Positions 15,180 through 24,286 of a stretch of 48,012 nt of DNA are shown here, piece by piece. A program made the position numbers and the translations under genes. Source of the stretch: Bryobacterales bacterium. GTDB taxonomy: Bacteria > Acidobacteriota > Terriglobia > Bryobacterales > Bryobacteraceae. Each line of letters opens with the position of its first letter. Within the stretch, counting starts at the first letter, position 1. The DNA is taken from contig JADZAF010000218.1 of assembly GCA_020852755.1 (NCBI GenBank), positions 1 to 48,012 of the forward strand, written 5' to 3'. The notes under the pieces were generated by a model, which worked only from the letters and a program-made list of their open reading frames with translations, searched no databases and was not told the DNA's origin.

Positions 15180-16168
15180 GGAATTCTCCTCAGCCACGTG
15201 CAGGCGGCCATCTCCCCCAGCAGCAGCAGGATCAGCGCCGCCGCCAGCGGCGCGAAGCGCTCCCGGCCGTTGGTGTAGCGCATTCTGGCAATCTCGCTCT
15301 TCTCCAGCCGGTCGATCTCGGCATAGATGGAGCGCAGCGCCTCGCCGTCGTACGCGCTGCGGTAGATGCCGCCGCATTGCTTGGCAAGCTGCGCCAGGTC
15401 ACGCTCGGAAGCGAAGCGCAGCTGGACGCCGGGCGGCAGAGAGGTGTTGGGAGTTGAGCCGACGATGCCGATGGCGTGGACCCGTATGCCCCAGCGGGCG
15501 GCCAGATCGGCCGCCTGCCATACGTTGCGCACGCCCGCGTTGTTCTCGCCATCTGTCAGCAGCACGATGGTCCTGCTCCTGGCGTTGAACTGCCGCAGGC
15601 GGGCGGCGGCCAGGGCCACGGCATCTCCGATGGCCGTGCCCAGTTCATTGATGCGCCGGGCGGGGCGCAGCCGGGAGACCAGGCCCGGTATGGCGCCGTG
15701 CGACAACGTCAGGGGACACACCGTCTCGGGCTGCCGGGCGAAGGCCACCACGCCGACCCAGTCCGAGCCACGGCCCCGCAACTCCCTCCCGTCGCCGCGC
15801 ACGAACTCCGCCAGAACCAGCTTGCCCAGTTCCAGCCGGGTGGTCTGCCGGCCCTCATAGAGGATGGGCGACGCCATGCTGCCCGAGCGGTCGATCACCA
15901 TCTCGATCGCGATCCCTTGCCCCGGCTCCCTGACCCGCTCCACGCCGGTCTGCGGCCGGCCCAGGGCGAGGATCAACAGGCCGAGCGCCGCCAGCCGCAG
16001 CCAGAAGGGCAGGCTGGAGAGCCGGGCGCGCCAGGTCGGCTCAATTCCTTCGAAAGGCGCGGTGGAGGAGAAAAGCAGCGCGGCTTCGCCCGCACGGCGA
16101 GCGCGCCACCAGGCCAGCAGCGGGATGGCGGCCAGTAAGAGCAGCGCCCACGGTTGCTCAAAACGCAT
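15176..16168 (-). CDS. VWA-domain membrane protein, BatA-like
   Basis: 330 residues starting MRFEQPWALLLLAAIPLLAWW, the typical BatA first helix, with a second helix at about 54-70. The VWA domain has MVIDRSGSMASP (DxSxS MIDAS), the GTAIGDAVALA Thr loop and VLLTDGENNAG. It closes with FAPLAAALILLLLGEMAACTWL, a C-terminal membrane helix. It begins 11 nt inside the preceding gene and ends in an ATGA overlap with the second VWA gene. An upstream start at 16228 would add 20 residues of Arg-rich sequence without family similarity, so ATG 16168 is chosen. Confidence 0.91.
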   Translation of the reverse strand: MRFEQPWALLLLAAIPLLAWWRARRAGEAALLFSSTAPFEGIEPTWRARLSSLPFWLRLAALGLLILALGRPQTGVERVREPGQGIAIEMVIDRSGSMASPILYEGRQTTRLELGKLVLAEFVRGDGRELRGRGSDWVGVVAFARQPETVCPLTLSHGAIPGLVSRLRPARRINELGTAIGDAVALAAARLRQFNARSRTIVLLTDGENNAGVRNVWQAADLAARWGIRVHAIGIVGSTPNTSLPPGVQLRFASERDLAQLAKQCGGIYRSAYDGEALRSIYAEIDRLEKSEIARMRYTNGRERFAPLAAALILLLLGEMAACTWLRRIP

Positions 16169-16757
16169 TGCGGGTCTCCTCCACAAAGCCTCGCGCGGCT
16201 TCGAGCGCGCGGCGCCGCGCGTCCCCATCCGGGGTCCAGCCCGCGAATTTCGCCAGGTCGGCTTCCGCGAACAGGGCTCGCAGCACGCCCTGCTGCCCGG
16301 CGGCGATGCGCCGCATGCGGAACAGGATGCGCAGCAGCTCCGAACTGGTGGCGTCGGGCTCGTTCACCTCAAACCGGTCCGCGATATAGACGCGCAGGAT
16401 CTCCGCCAGGCGAGTGTAGTAGAGCTTTGCGGGCAGGTCCGTTTCCAGCGCTTCCAGCGCTTCCAGAGCCGTCTGCCCCGGCGGCGCCGGCGGGGGGCCC
16501 ACCCCGGCTTGCCGCGCACGCAGCGCGGCACGGCGCCTCCGGGCCGCATAGCCGGCCGCTGCTGCCAGGATTGCGCCGCCCGATCCGATGCCGGCGTACC
16601 ACGGCCAAACCGGGTCTTCCGGCATCTCCACCGGAGGCGCGATGTCCCGCAGGTCCCCCGGCGCTTCCGCCGCCCGGCCGGGGGCGGCGGCCAGCAGGAG
16701 GACGAAGGCCGCTTCAGCGCCGCGTTTCGCGCGCACGGAAAAACGAGACCAGGGCAC
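16158..16757 (-). CDS. Membrane protein of the Bat/MoxR operon (DUF4381/BatD-like)
   Basis: 199 residues with an N-terminal signal-like hydrophobic stretch (GAEAAFVLLLAAAPGRAAEA), a proline-rich stretch (IAPPVEMPEDPVWPWY), one membrane helix at about 53-72 and a cytoplasmic helical domain (ALEALEALETDLPAKLYYTR, ILRVYIADRFEVNEPDATSS). Small proteins with this layout lie between DUF58 and the VWA genes in many such operons and are called DUF4381 or reduced BatD. The start is a GTG at 16757, which overlaps the DUF58 gene by 44 nt; another GTG at 16736 is equally possible. Role unknown; membrane partner for the VWA proteins is inferred. Confidence 0.8.
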   Translation of the reverse strand: MPWSRFSVRAKRGAEAAFVLLLAAAPGRAAEAPGDLRDIAPPVEMPEDPVWPWYAGIGSGGAILAAAAGYAARRRRAALRARQAGVGPPPAPPGQTALEALEALETDLPAKLYYTRLAEILRVYIADRFEVNEPDATSSELLRILFRMRRIAAGQQGVLRALFAEADLAKFAGWTPDGDARRRALEAARGFVEETRNAF

Positions 16758-17589
16758 TCACGTACTCCTTGCCGGTGTCGATCGAAATGCGGTCCACGCC
16801 CGCGGAGCGGAACAATTCCTCCAGTCGCGCTTCGCGCCGCGCGCACTGTTCCGCGTAGGCGCGGCGCACCGCGGCCACGCTGCTGTCCACTACCACGCGG
16901 CGGCCGGATTCCACGTCGTACAGGGCCACCAGTCCGGCCGCGGGCAGTTCGCTCTCGCGCGGGTCGCCGACCTTAACCGCGATCAGGTCGTGCCGCTTCG
17001 CCAGCACACGCAGGGGGCGCTCAAAGTTCTCCGCCATGAAATCGGACACCAGGAAGACCACGCAGCGGCGGTGCATGAGGCGGCCGAGGTAGCCGAGCGC
17101 CATGGCCAGGCCGGTCCCCGACGGGCGGGGCTGGAACCGGATCAACTCGTGCAGCAGGCGCAGCGCGTGGGACGAACCCTTGGCCGGCGGCACGAAACGC
17201 TCGATACGGTCGCTGAACAACAGCAGGCCGACCGTGTCGTTATTGCGCAGCGCGGAGAAGGCCACCAGGGCGCAGAACTCCGCGGCCAGTTCCATCTTCC
17301 GCCTTCGCATGGAACCGAAATCCGCGGAAGCGGAAACGTCCACGGCGAACAGCAGTTTCAACTGGCGCTCCTGCACGTAGCGCCGCACGTGCAAGCGCCC
17401 GGTGCGGGCCGTCACGTTCCAGTCGATGTCGCGCACCTCGTCGCCGGGCGTATACTCGCGGACTTCGTCGAACTCCAGGCCGCGTCCCTTGAACGCGCTG
17501 CGGTACCCGCCCGCGAAGCCGCTGGCGATGGTCTTGCGGGTCCGTACCTGGATCAGGCGGACCTTGGCCCTGAGACTGCTGTCGATCAT
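16714..17589 (-). CDS. DUF58 domain protein
   Basis: 291 residues. The DUF58 signature is clear: GGYRSAFKGRGLEFDEVREY (about 27-46), GDEVRDIDWNVTARTGRLHV (about 49-68) and the VWA-like LLFAVDVSASADFGS (about 79-93). The C-terminal half is a VWA-like fold with VVFLVSDFMAENFERPL. DUF58 proteins are encoded beside MoxR ATPases almost everywhere and probably act as the adaptor or substrate-presenting partner. The start overlaps the moxR stop as ATGA (17586-17589). No membrane segment, so cytoplasmic. Confidence 0.93.
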   Translation of the reverse strand: MIDSSLRAKVRLIQVRTRKTIASGFAGGYRSAFKGRGLEFDEVREYTPGDEVRDIDWNVTARTGRLHVRRYVQERQLKLLFAVDVSASADFGSMRRRKMELAAEFCALVAFSALRNNDTVGLLLFSDRIERFVPPAKGSSHALRLLHELIRFQPRPSGTGLAMALGYLGRLMHRRCVVFLVSDFMAENFERPLRVLAKRHDLIAVKVGDPRESELPAAGLVALYDVESGRRVVVDSSVAAVRRAYAEQCARREARLEELFRSAGVDRISIDTGKEYVSALVSFFRARETRR

Positions 17590-18575
17590 GGCGCCGCCAC
17601 GCCCTGCAGAATCTGCCTCAGGAGATCCTCCGAGGTCTTGCCCAACGCCTCGGCTTCGTAGCTGGTGATGACGCGGTGGCGCAGCACGTCCATGGCAAGG
17701 GCCTTCACGTCCTCCGGCATCACGTATCCCCGGCCGGACAGCAGGGCGTGCGCCTTCCCGGCCAGGGCCAGGTAGATGCTGGCGCGCGGCGAGGCCCCGT
17801 AACGGATCATCTCGTCGATAGGGATGTTGTAGCGCCCCGGGTGGCGGGTGGCGTCCACCAGGGTGACGATGTATTCCTCGACCTTGGCGTCCAGGTAGAC
17901 GTCATCCACATGCGAGCGAAGCCGGAGGATGTCATCCCCGCACAGCACGGGCTCCACATCCAGGTCCGGTTTGGAACGCGCCATGCGGCGCAGGATGTCC
18001 AGTTCCTCGCCCCTTTCCGGGTAGGTCAGCTTGAGCTTCAGCATGAAGCGGTCCACCTGGGCTTCCGGCAGCGGGTAGGTTCCCTCCTGCTCGATGGGGT
18101 TCTGGGTGGCCAGGACCAGGAACGGCTCCTCTAACGGGTATGTCTGCCCGCCGATGGTCACCTGCCGCTCCTGCATGGCCTCCAGCAGGGCGCTTTGCAC
18201 CTTGGCGGGAGCGCGGTTGACTTCGTCGGCCAGGATCAGGTTCGCGAAGATCGGCCCCTTGCGGGTTTCGAACTCGCCGGTCTTGGGATCGAAGACCGGC
18301 GTGCCGATCAGGTCGGCGGGCAGCAGGTCGGGGGTGAACTGGATGCGGCGGAAGGAAAGCTGCACCGCCCGGGCCAGCGTCGTCACCGAAAGCGTCTTGC
18401 CCAGGCCGGGCACGCCTTCAATCAGTACATGGCTGTTGGACAACAGCGCCAGCAGAAGTCTCTCCACCAGGTCGTTCTGCCCGACAATGACCCGGGCGAT
18501 CTGCCCGCGCAGGCGGTCGAGCAGATCGAGGTCGGCTTGCGGTGGGGTTTTCAGGGGGAGTGCATTCAACGGCAT
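17586..18575 (-). CDS. MoxR family AAA+ ATPase
   Basis: 329 residues. Walker A is GVPGLGKT (about 53-60), Walker B is NLILADEVNRAPAK (about 111-124), with sensor 1 in FLVLATQNPIEQEGTYPLPEAQVDRFM, the best-known MoxR stretch. The C-terminal lid has YGASPRASIYLALAGKAHAL. MoxR ATPases act as chaperones for metal insertion or complex assembly with VWA proteins. First gene of a six-gene operon in which every pair overlaps. ATG 18575 is preferred to 18701 since the family begins there and AGGAG precedes it at 9 nt spacing. The 268 nt between it and the divergent Gfo/Idh gene should hold both promoters, but none is clear. Confidence 0.95.
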   Translation of the reverse strand: MPLNALPLKTPPQADLDLLDRLRGQIARVIVGQNDLVERLLLALLSNSHVLIEGVPGLGKTLSVTTLARAVQLSFRRIQFTPDLLPADLIGTPVFDPKTGEFETRKGPIFANLILADEVNRAPAKVQSALLEAMQERQVTIGGQTYPLEEPFLVLATQNPIEQEGTYPLPEAQVDRFMLKLKLTYPERGEELDILRRMARSKPDLDVEPVLCGDDILRLRSHVDDVYLDAKVEEYIVTLVDATRHPGRYNIPIDEMIRYGASPRASIYLALAGKAHALLSGRGYVMPEDVKALAMDVLRHRVITSYEAEALGKTSEDLLRQILQGVAAP

Positions 18576-18843
18576 GGCTGGAGGCTCCTGGCGGTCCGCG
18601 ACCGGCAGGCCGCCGGTTCCGCCATCCGGGAGGCCGGCGCGGCCAGGACGGGTGTAACGGGTTTCTGCATACCAACAGTCATTCCGTAGCATAGACACCA
18701 TTCCTCCGGGCGAGGTTCCCGCGGAGGCGGGCGGCGGGCCGCTGCGGATGCCTGTTGTATGCTTTTACTACACGGGAGTCTGAAATGGAAGCGCAAACGC
18801 CGGTTGGTCACGCCACCGCCGCGGAAACCGGCCGGAGGATCTC

Positions 18844-19908
18844 ATGAAGAAGATTGCCATTCTATTGCTGTGCCCGGCCCTGCCCCTGGCGGCGCAGGAC
18901 TACAAGATCGCGGTGGTAGGCCTGGGACACGCGCACGTCTGGGGACACCTGGAGAGGGTGCTGAAGGGAGGGATAGCCCGCCTGGTGGGCGTGGCCGAAA
19001 GCGAGCCTTCGCTGGCCGGCGAGGCCCGCAAGCGCGGCGTCCCGGACAAGCTGATTTACGCCGATTACCGGAAGATGCTCGACGAGACCCGGCCGGATTT
19101 CGTCTGGGCCTTCAATGAGACCTATCGTCACGCGGAAGTCGTCGAGGCGTGCGCGCCGCGCAAGATCCACGTGATGGTCGAGAAGCCGCTGGCCGCCACT
19201 TTTCAGGAGGCGCTGGCCATCCAGCGCGCCGCCCGCAAGCACGGCATTCACGTCATGACCAATTACGGATCCACCTGGCAGCCCGGCTACTACGCGGCCA
19301 AGGCGGCCGGCGAAGCGGGATCGGTGGGAGCGGTGTGGCGTCTGCGCGGCGTCACCGGACACGGCGGGCCGGGCGACCCCAGGACCTCGTACTTCGTTTC
19401 CTGGCTGGCCGACCCGGTGAAGAACGGCGGCGGGGCGCTGGTCGACTTCGGCTGCTACAACGCTGTGTTCGCGCTGTGGATCAAGGGGAAGCCGGAAAGC
19501 GTCTATGCCAGCGCCAACCACCTGCAGCCGGAACTGTTCCCCAAGGTGGAAGACAACGCCACCATGATCCTGAACTACCGCGATGGCGTGGCCATCTTCG
19601 AGCAGAGCTGGGACCTGCCGCCGCGGGCGCCCGGCGGCTTCGAGATCTACGGGCGCACGGGGAGCCTTACCATCCTGGGTAACCGTGTGGAATTGCGCCG
19701 CGGCCGTACGCCCGAAGAGGTGAAGGTGGCCCCGCTGCCGGCGGAGCGCGCCGAACCCATCGCCTATATGGCGAACGTGCTTCGCACCCGGGGCCAGGTG
19801 GACGGCATGTCGGCGCTGGACATCAACGTGGACGTGATGGAAGTACTGGAAGCCGCCAAAGCGTCCATCAAGACCGGCCGCGCGGTGCGCCTGCCGCTCA
19901 AGCGGTGA
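18844..19908 (+). CDS. Secreted Gfo/Idh/MocA family oxidoreductase
   Basis: 354 residues with a Sec signal peptide (KKIAILLLCPALPLAAQ). The NAD-binding domain begins DYKIAVVGLGHAHVWGHL (about 19-36), and the catalytic EKP is intact in IHVMVEKPLAATFQEA (about 112-127). The second half contains GGGALVDFGCYNAVFALWI (about 197-215), the usual substrate-domain block although Tyr takes the usual His position after the Cys. Relatives oxidise or isomerise sugars and inositols; the periplasmic members may receive cofactor after Tat or Sec export, which is not resolved. A GGAGG lies 6 nt before the ATG. It is single and convergent with the amidohydrolase cluster, 30 nt apart. Confidence 0.9.
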   Translation: MKKIAILLLCPALPLAAQDYKIAVVGLGHAHVWGHLERVLKGGIARLVGVAESEPSLAGEARKRGVPDKLIYADYRKMLDETRPDFVWAFNETYRHAEVVEACAPRKIHVMVEKPLAATFQEALAIQRAARKHGIHVMTNYGSTWQPGYYAAKAAGEAGSVGAVWRLRGVTGHGGPGDPRTSYFVSWLADPVKNGGGALVDFGCYNAVFALWIKGKPESVYASANHLQPELFPKVEDNATMILNYRDGVAIFEQSWDLPPRAPGGFEIYGRTGSLTILGNRVELRRGRTPEEVKVAPLPAERAEPIAYMANVLRTRGQVDGMSALDINVDVMEVLEAAKASIKTGRAVRLPLKR

Positions 19909-19938
19909 GGCGAAACCGGATCCGCCGCTCGCTGCACC

Positions 19939-21201
19939 CTACGGCCGCGCCAGGTACTTCTGATACAGCCGCCGGTGCTTGTTGTCCAGGTCCACGGCCC
20001 GGCCCTTGATGAACAGGTGCTTCACCTGGGTCCGGGTCTCCAGCGGATCGCCGTCGGTCACCATCAGGTCCGCCCACTTGCCTTTGGCGATGGAGCCGTA
20101 TTCGGACGCCACGCCCCAAATTTCCGCGGCGTTCAACGTGAGGGCCTTCAGTCCTTCCTGGTAGGGGAGGCCGTAGGCCACCGCCGTGGCCGCCTGCTCC
20201 GGCAGATTCCGGGCGCCGGACGTCGAGAACGAGGCGAACGCCAGCTTGATTCCCGCCTTGTACAATTCCCCGGGCAGGGTGAAGGACCGGTCGTAGGGAT
20301 CGTCTTCGTTCAGCGGGGGCACGTGGGTCGGTCCCAGAATCACCGGGATGTTGTGCTCGCGGATTTCCTTGACGACGCCTTCGACCTCCCTGGGTCCGGC
20401 CAGTATCAGGCGGATCTTCTGCTCGCCTGCCAGCTTGAGGGCCTCGCGGACGGCGCGTTCCCGGGTGGCCCGCGCCACCACGGGGACCTTGCCCTCCAGC
20501 ACCGGCAGCATGGCTTCGAACTTCAGGTCGGTCTTGAAGCCCGCCTGCCCGGCCAGCCTGGCCTGCCGGTAGCGGCGCGCAGCTTCGAAGAAGTCCCGCA
20601 GTTCCGCCAGTTTCTTCTCATAATTCCTGCGGGCTTCGGCGAAAGATGGACGCCCGGGTGGGCTCCCGCGCCCGCCGCCGGCCTGGATCACCGGGATGGT
20701 CAGCATCATGGCTGCGCTGCGGCGTATGTCCATCTCCTCCCAGGTCCAGCCGTCCAGGTGCACCAGGGCGGCCTGGCCGGAGATGATGCCGCCCATCGGA
20801 CCGGCGATCACGCTGGTGATTCCCGCCGCACGGGTGACCGGGATGTGCTCGCTGGCTGGATTGATAGCGATCTCCGCGCGCAACTGGGGATTGAAATCGC
20901 CCACCTCGGTGGTATCCACCGTCGCGGGCACCGCGCTGATCTCGGAAAGCCCGATCTGGGTGAGCGAATCGATGATGCCCGGATAGACGTGCAGGCCCTT
21001 GCCGTCGATCACCCGCAAGCCTCTGGGCACGGCCGCCGAGGCCCCCAGAGCGGCGATCCGGCCATCCACGACTACCAAAGTGCCTGCCGCGATTTCCGGA
21101 GCCGAAACCGGATGGATCGTGATGTTGCGCAGGGCGAAGCTGTCTTCGCTGCCGGCCAGCAGCGGGGCCAGGCATGCGAACAGCAGGGCGGCGGCTCTCA
21201 T
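19939..21201 (-). CDS. Exported amidohydrolase-fold protein lacking the HxH motif
   Basis: 420 residues with a signal peptide (AAALLFACLAPLLAGS). The fold is the imidazolonepropionase-like amidohydrolase type: small beta domain (LRNITIHPVSAPEIAAGTLVV), barrel start YPGIIDSL and closing GSIAKGKWADLMVTDGDPLE. In active enzymes the start is GxxDxHxH; here D78 is followed by S79-L80-T81-Q82, so both metal His are lost (H to L and H to Q). The GITSVIAGPMGGIISGQAAL block is kept. Enzymatic hydrolysis by the usual mechanism is unlikely, and a structural or binding role is possible. It is the last of three tandem genes, overlapping the active paralogue as ATGA (21198-21201). Confidence 0.87.
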   Translation of the reverse strand: MRAAALLFACLAPLLAGSEDSFALRNITIHPVSAPEIAAGTLVVVDGRIAALGASAAVPRGLRVIDGKGLHVYPGIIDSLTQIGLSEISAVPATVDTTEVGDFNPQLRAEIAINPASEHIPVTRAAGITSVIAGPMGGIISGQAALVHLDGWTWEEMDIRRSAAMMLTIPVIQAGGGRGSPPGRPSFAEARRNYEKKLAELRDFFEAARRYRQARLAGQAGFKTDLKFEAMLPVLEGKVPVVARATRERAVREALKLAGEQKIRLILAGPREVEGVVKEIREHNIPVILGPTHVPPLNEDDPYDRSFTLPGELYKAGIKLAFASFSTSGARNLPEQAATAVAYGLPYQEGLKALTLNAAEIWGVASEYGSIAKGKWADLMVTDGDPLETRTQVKHLFIKGRAVDLDNKHRRLYQKYLARP

Positions 21202-22538
21202 TGCGGCCTCCTCGCCGGCGCTGGTTTCACGGGCCCCGCTTTCTCCTTCTCCATCTTCTCCAGCAGCGCCTTCTTGCGCCTTTCGCGCTCGGCCTGCTCG
21301 CTCGCCGCGCGGTCACGGTCAAAGTACACCTGGCCGTCGATGAGCACCTTCTGGACGCGCGCGTAGGCGGAAAGCGGGTGCTTGTCGAACAGCGTCAGGT
21401 CGGCGTCCTTGCCCGGCTCGATCGATCCGACCCGCCGGTCGATCTCCAGTTGCCGCGCCGGGTTGATGGTGATGAGAGCCAGCGCCTCGTCTTCGCTCAG
21501 GCCCCCGTACCTGATGGTCTTGGCCGCCTCGGTGTTCAAACGGGCGGTCAGCTCCGCGCTGACGTCGTCCGAGTTGAGGGAAACCAGCACGCCCTTGCGA
21601 TGCAGCAGGGCGGCGTTGTAGGGAATCGCGTCGTAGGCCTCCACTTTATACGACCACCAGTCGCTGAAGGTAGTGACTCCAGCCCCGTTCCGGGCGATCT
21701 CCCGGGCCACCTTGTAGCCCTCCAGGCCGTGGTCCAGGGTGGCGATCTTGAAACCGAACTCCTCGGCCAGGCGCAGCGCCATGAGGATCTCGTCCGCCCG
21801 GTAGGCATGCACGTGCGCGCGCCGTCGTCCTTCCAGTACCTCGACCAGCGGCTCCAGCTTGAGGTCGCGCCTCGGCGGCACGGCAGTCTCATTCCGGGCC
21901 TTCTTGGTTTCGTAGGCGCGCCAGGCCTCACGGTACTGGCGGGCCTCGGTGAAGGCCTGCCGTATCACGTCTTCCACGCCCATGCGGGTGGCAGGGTAGC
22001 GCGGGGCGGTCCCGCGGCCCGGGGAGGCCCCCGCCCGCTTGGGATTCTCGCCCAGCGCGAACTTCAGGCCCGGCTTGGCCCCGCTGAACAGCAAGCCCTC
22101 CGCGTCCTTGCCCCAGCGGGTCTTGATGATCGCGCAGGTGCCGCCCACCGAGTTGGCGCTGCCGTGCAGCACGTTCACCGTGGTCACCCCGCCGGCCAGC
22201 GCGCGATAGATCGAAATGTCCTCCGGATTGACCACATCCTCGATCCGCACCATGGAGGAAACCGAGATGCTGCCCTCGTTGATGCTTTCCGCGGCGATGT
22301 GCAGGTGCGCGTCGATGATGCCGGGCATCAGGTACTGGCCGGCCGCGTCGATGACCGTGGCCCCTGGCGGGGCCGCGACCTTCTCTCCCATCCCGGCGAT
22401 CCTGCCGTCGCGCACCAGCACCGCTCCCTGAAAAGCGGGCCGGGTGACGGGCAGCACCCGGGCGTTCCGGATCACGATGACTTCGGCCGCGCCGGCCGGG
22501 ACCCACCATAGACAGGCTGCTACCGCCAGCGCTCTCAT
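21198..22538 (-). CDS. Exported amidohydrolase, metal ligands intact
   Basis: 446 residues with a signal peptide (RALAVAACLWWVPAGAAE). The HxH is present as H78 and H80 (PGIIDAHLH). Further ligands are in RRAHVHAYRADEI (His pair), KIATLDHGLEGYK (His) and VSLNSDDVSAEL (Asp). GSIEPGKDADLTLFDKHPLS is the usual C-terminal loop. These enzymes hydrolyse cyclic amides, imides or dipeptides; periplasmic imidazolonepropionase-like proteins in this group act on unknown substrates, possibly N-acyl peptides or cyclic dipeptides. Charged Lys/Glu-rich tail (ERERRKKALLEKMEKEKAG). Overlaps both neighbours by 4 nt. It is the only likely catalyst of the three-gene set. Confidence 0.92.
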   Translation of the reverse strand: MRALAVAACLWWVPAGAAEVIVIRNARVLPVTRPAFQGAVLVRDGRIAGMGEKVAAPPGATVIDAAGQYLMPGIIDAHLHIAAESINEGSISVSSMVRIEDVVNPEDISIYRALAGGVTTVNVLHGSANSVGGTCAIIKTRWGKDAEGLLFSGAKPGLKFALGENPKRAGASPGRGTAPRYPATRMGVEDVIRQAFTEARQYREAWRAYETKKARNETAVPPRRDLKLEPLVEVLEGRRRAHVHAYRADEILMALRLAEEFGFKIATLDHGLEGYKVAREIARNGAGVTTFSDWWSYKVEAYDAIPYNAALLHRKGVLVSLNSDDVSAELTARLNTEAAKTIRYGGLSEDEALALITINPARQLEIDRRVGSIEPGKDADLTLFDKHPLSAYARVQKVLIDGQVYFDRDRAASEQAERERRKKALLEKMEKEKAGPVKPAPARRPQ

Positions 22539-23827
22539 CGGGCTGCCTCCCCGGGCGTTTCCACCGCCGGCTCGAATTTCACTCCGTCCACGAAGACGTA
22601 CCGGATCTTCGTTTTCTCCTCGAACAGATCGCCGTCGGTGACTACCAGGTTGGCGATCTTGCCGGGTTCGAGGCTGCCCAGCCGGCCGGAAACGCCGTAG
22701 ATCGCCGCGGCTCCCAGGGTAAGCGCCTTCAACGCGTCCGCCGGAGCGAGCCCCGCGTCGATGGCCTTCTTTACCGCTTTCCGAAGGTCGCGCGGCCTCT
22801 CCACACCGCCCGAGTAGAAAGCGAAGGGAAGACCGGCGCGGGCCAGAGCCGCCGCGCTCGACGGGGCCTTGTCTCGAAACTCGAGCACCTGCAAGCTGTC
22901 CTTCTGTTCGGGATCCGCCTCCCGGTCCCGCTCCGGCCACTTGAGGTTGAGCAGGACCGGCGCGCCCGAAGCCCGCAGTCTTCCTATGGCGCGGTGCGCT
23001 TCGTGTCCTCCGTAGAGCACAGGCTTGAGATTCAACTCGGCGGCCAGGCGCAGCATGCGGTCGATCTCGGCGGCGCGGCCGGCGGGCAGCAGAACCCGGG
23101 GGCAGTCCAGCAGACCCTCTACCGCGCGGTCATAGGCGGGACGCTTCATGGCGGCCGTGCGCTGATAGGCCGCCTGAGCCGCGCGGTAATGGCCGGCATC
23201 CAGGAAACTCTGGCGGATGTAGGCGATCACGCCCATCAGCGAGCCCGGAAAGCCTGCATTCATCCCGCTCCGCAGGGAAAGGTAGAGGCCGGCCGGCGTG
23301 GCCACCACCATCTCGCCCGCCCTATCCCCGGCCAGATTGATGACCGCCCCCTGCCCGGCAAAGATGCCGGACGTGGGGAAGACCGCCGCGCTGGTGAAGC
23401 CGGCGCCGCGCGCTTCTTCCAGCCGCCGGTCGGAGGGCTGGATGAGGTCCGCGGCGCGCAGCCAACTGGTATTGGACGGGCGGTCCTCGGGGCCTTTCGC
23501 GGGAGCGGCCGGCGGTGGTGCGCCGGCTTGCGGGATCCGGTTCGCCGAGGACGCGCTCGCGGGAGCCGGCAGGCCCCACGAACTCAGGGCATCGATCAAG
23601 CCCGGGTACACCGTGAGACCTTTTCCCTCCATGATCCAGACGTCGGGCGCGGGAGACAGGTTCTCCCCCACCGCCTCGATCAAGCCGTCGCGAAGCACCA
23701 CCGTGCCCCGCTCCAGGACGGGGCCGCTGACGGGGACGATCCGGGCGCCGCGAATGGCGATGGCCGAGGGTGGTTCAGCCCCAAGCGCGGCTGCCAGCGC
23801 CAGGATTGCCGGGAGTACGCGTTTCAT
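22535..23827 (-). CDS. Exported amidohydrolase-fold protein lacking the HxH motif
   Basis: 430 residues with a signal peptide (KRVLPAILALAAALGAE). The first barrel strand reads VYPGLIDALSSWGLPA, where PGLIDxHxH is expected: H to L and H to S. The family frame is otherwise kept: IAIRGARIVPVSGPVLERGT, GAGFTSAAVFPTSGIFAGQGAV and a C-terminal LGSLEPGKIANLVVTDGDLF. A Pro/Ala/Ser-rich insertion (about 89-112) follows the altered motif. First gene of the three-gene set; ATGA overlap with the active gene at 22535-22538. It is not a frameshifted pseudogene, because the frame is full length and starts properly. Confidence 0.86.
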   Translation of the reverse strand: MKRVLPAILALAAALGAEPPSAIAIRGARIVPVSGPVLERGTVVLRDGLIEAVGENLSPAPDVWIMEGKGLTVYPGLIDALSSWGLPAPASASSANRIPQAGAPPPAAPAKGPEDRPSNTSWLRAADLIQPSDRRLEEARGAGFTSAAVFPTSGIFAGQGAVINLAGDRAGEMVVATPAGLYLSLRSGMNAGFPGSLMGVIAYIRQSFLDAGHYRAAQAAYQRTAAMKRPAYDRAVEGLLDCPRVLLPAGRAAEIDRMLRLAAELNLKPVLYGGHEAHRAIGRLRASGAPVLLNLKWPERDREADPEQKDSLQVLEFRDKAPSSAAALARAGLPFAFYSGGVERPRDLRKAVKKAIDAGLAPADALKALTLGAAAIYGVSGRLGSLEPGKIANLVVTDGDLFEEKTKIRYVFVDGVKFEPAVETPGEAAR

Positions 23828-23842
23828 GACCGTAACCGTTCA

Positions 23843-24277
23843 TTATGCCGGAGCGCCTGTCCCTGCGCTGATCAGGGGGGTGCCCTTGATGTAGGCCAGC
23901 CCCTTAAACAGGGCCACCAGTTCCTCCTTCTCATCCGTCACCCGGATCAAGCACGTGGACAGTTTACGGGTGCGGGCAATCTCTTCAGCAGTGGCCGTCA
24001 GAACGCCAGCCTGCACGGCCTTGAACCAGGTGACATCCACCTGGCAGGCCACCGCCAGCACTCCGTGCGAATTGGATGCGGCCGCGAACGCCAGGTCCGC
24101 CAGGGTCACCAGTGCACCGCCCTGCAGGATGCCCACTCCGTTGAGGTGGCGGGATTCAATTGTCATCCGCGTGCGGGCGAAGCCGGGGCGGATGTCGATG
24201 ACCCGCATCCCATTCTCGCGGGCAAAATGATCTCCTTCAAAGAACGCCGCCAGGCATTCCATCTCCTTGGATTCCAT
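23843..24277 (-). CDS. PaaI-type hotdog acyl-CoA thioesterase
   Basis: 144 residues, one hotdog domain. The active-site block is HLNGVGILQGGALVTLADLA (about 44-63), in which the Asn and Asp of the PaaI type are kept but the usual HGG His is Gln. The family hydrolyses CoA thioesters, often of aryl-acetic acids, in the cytoplasm. With Gln in place of the His, substrate or rate may differ, although some relatives have QGG naturally. Its stop lies 15 nt upstream of the start of the three-gene amidohydrolase set on the same strand, so they could be co-transcribed. TAGGAT lies 9 nt before the ATG and there is no Shine-Dalgarno. Confidence 0.88.
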   Translation of the reverse strand: MESKEMECLAAFFEGDHFARENGMRVIDIRPGFARTRMTIESRHLNGVGILQGGALVTLADLAFAAASNSHGVLAVACQVDVTWFKAVQAGVLTATAEEIARTRKLSTCLIRVTDEKEELVALFKGLAYIKGTPLISAGTGAPA

Positions 24278-24286
24278 AGCGCCTCT

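Noticed and set aside
18759..19118. Short plus-strand frame before and across the secreted Gfo/Idh start
   Set aside because: Frame-shifted reading of the real gene; no family sequence and no promoter or Shine-Dalgarno of its own.
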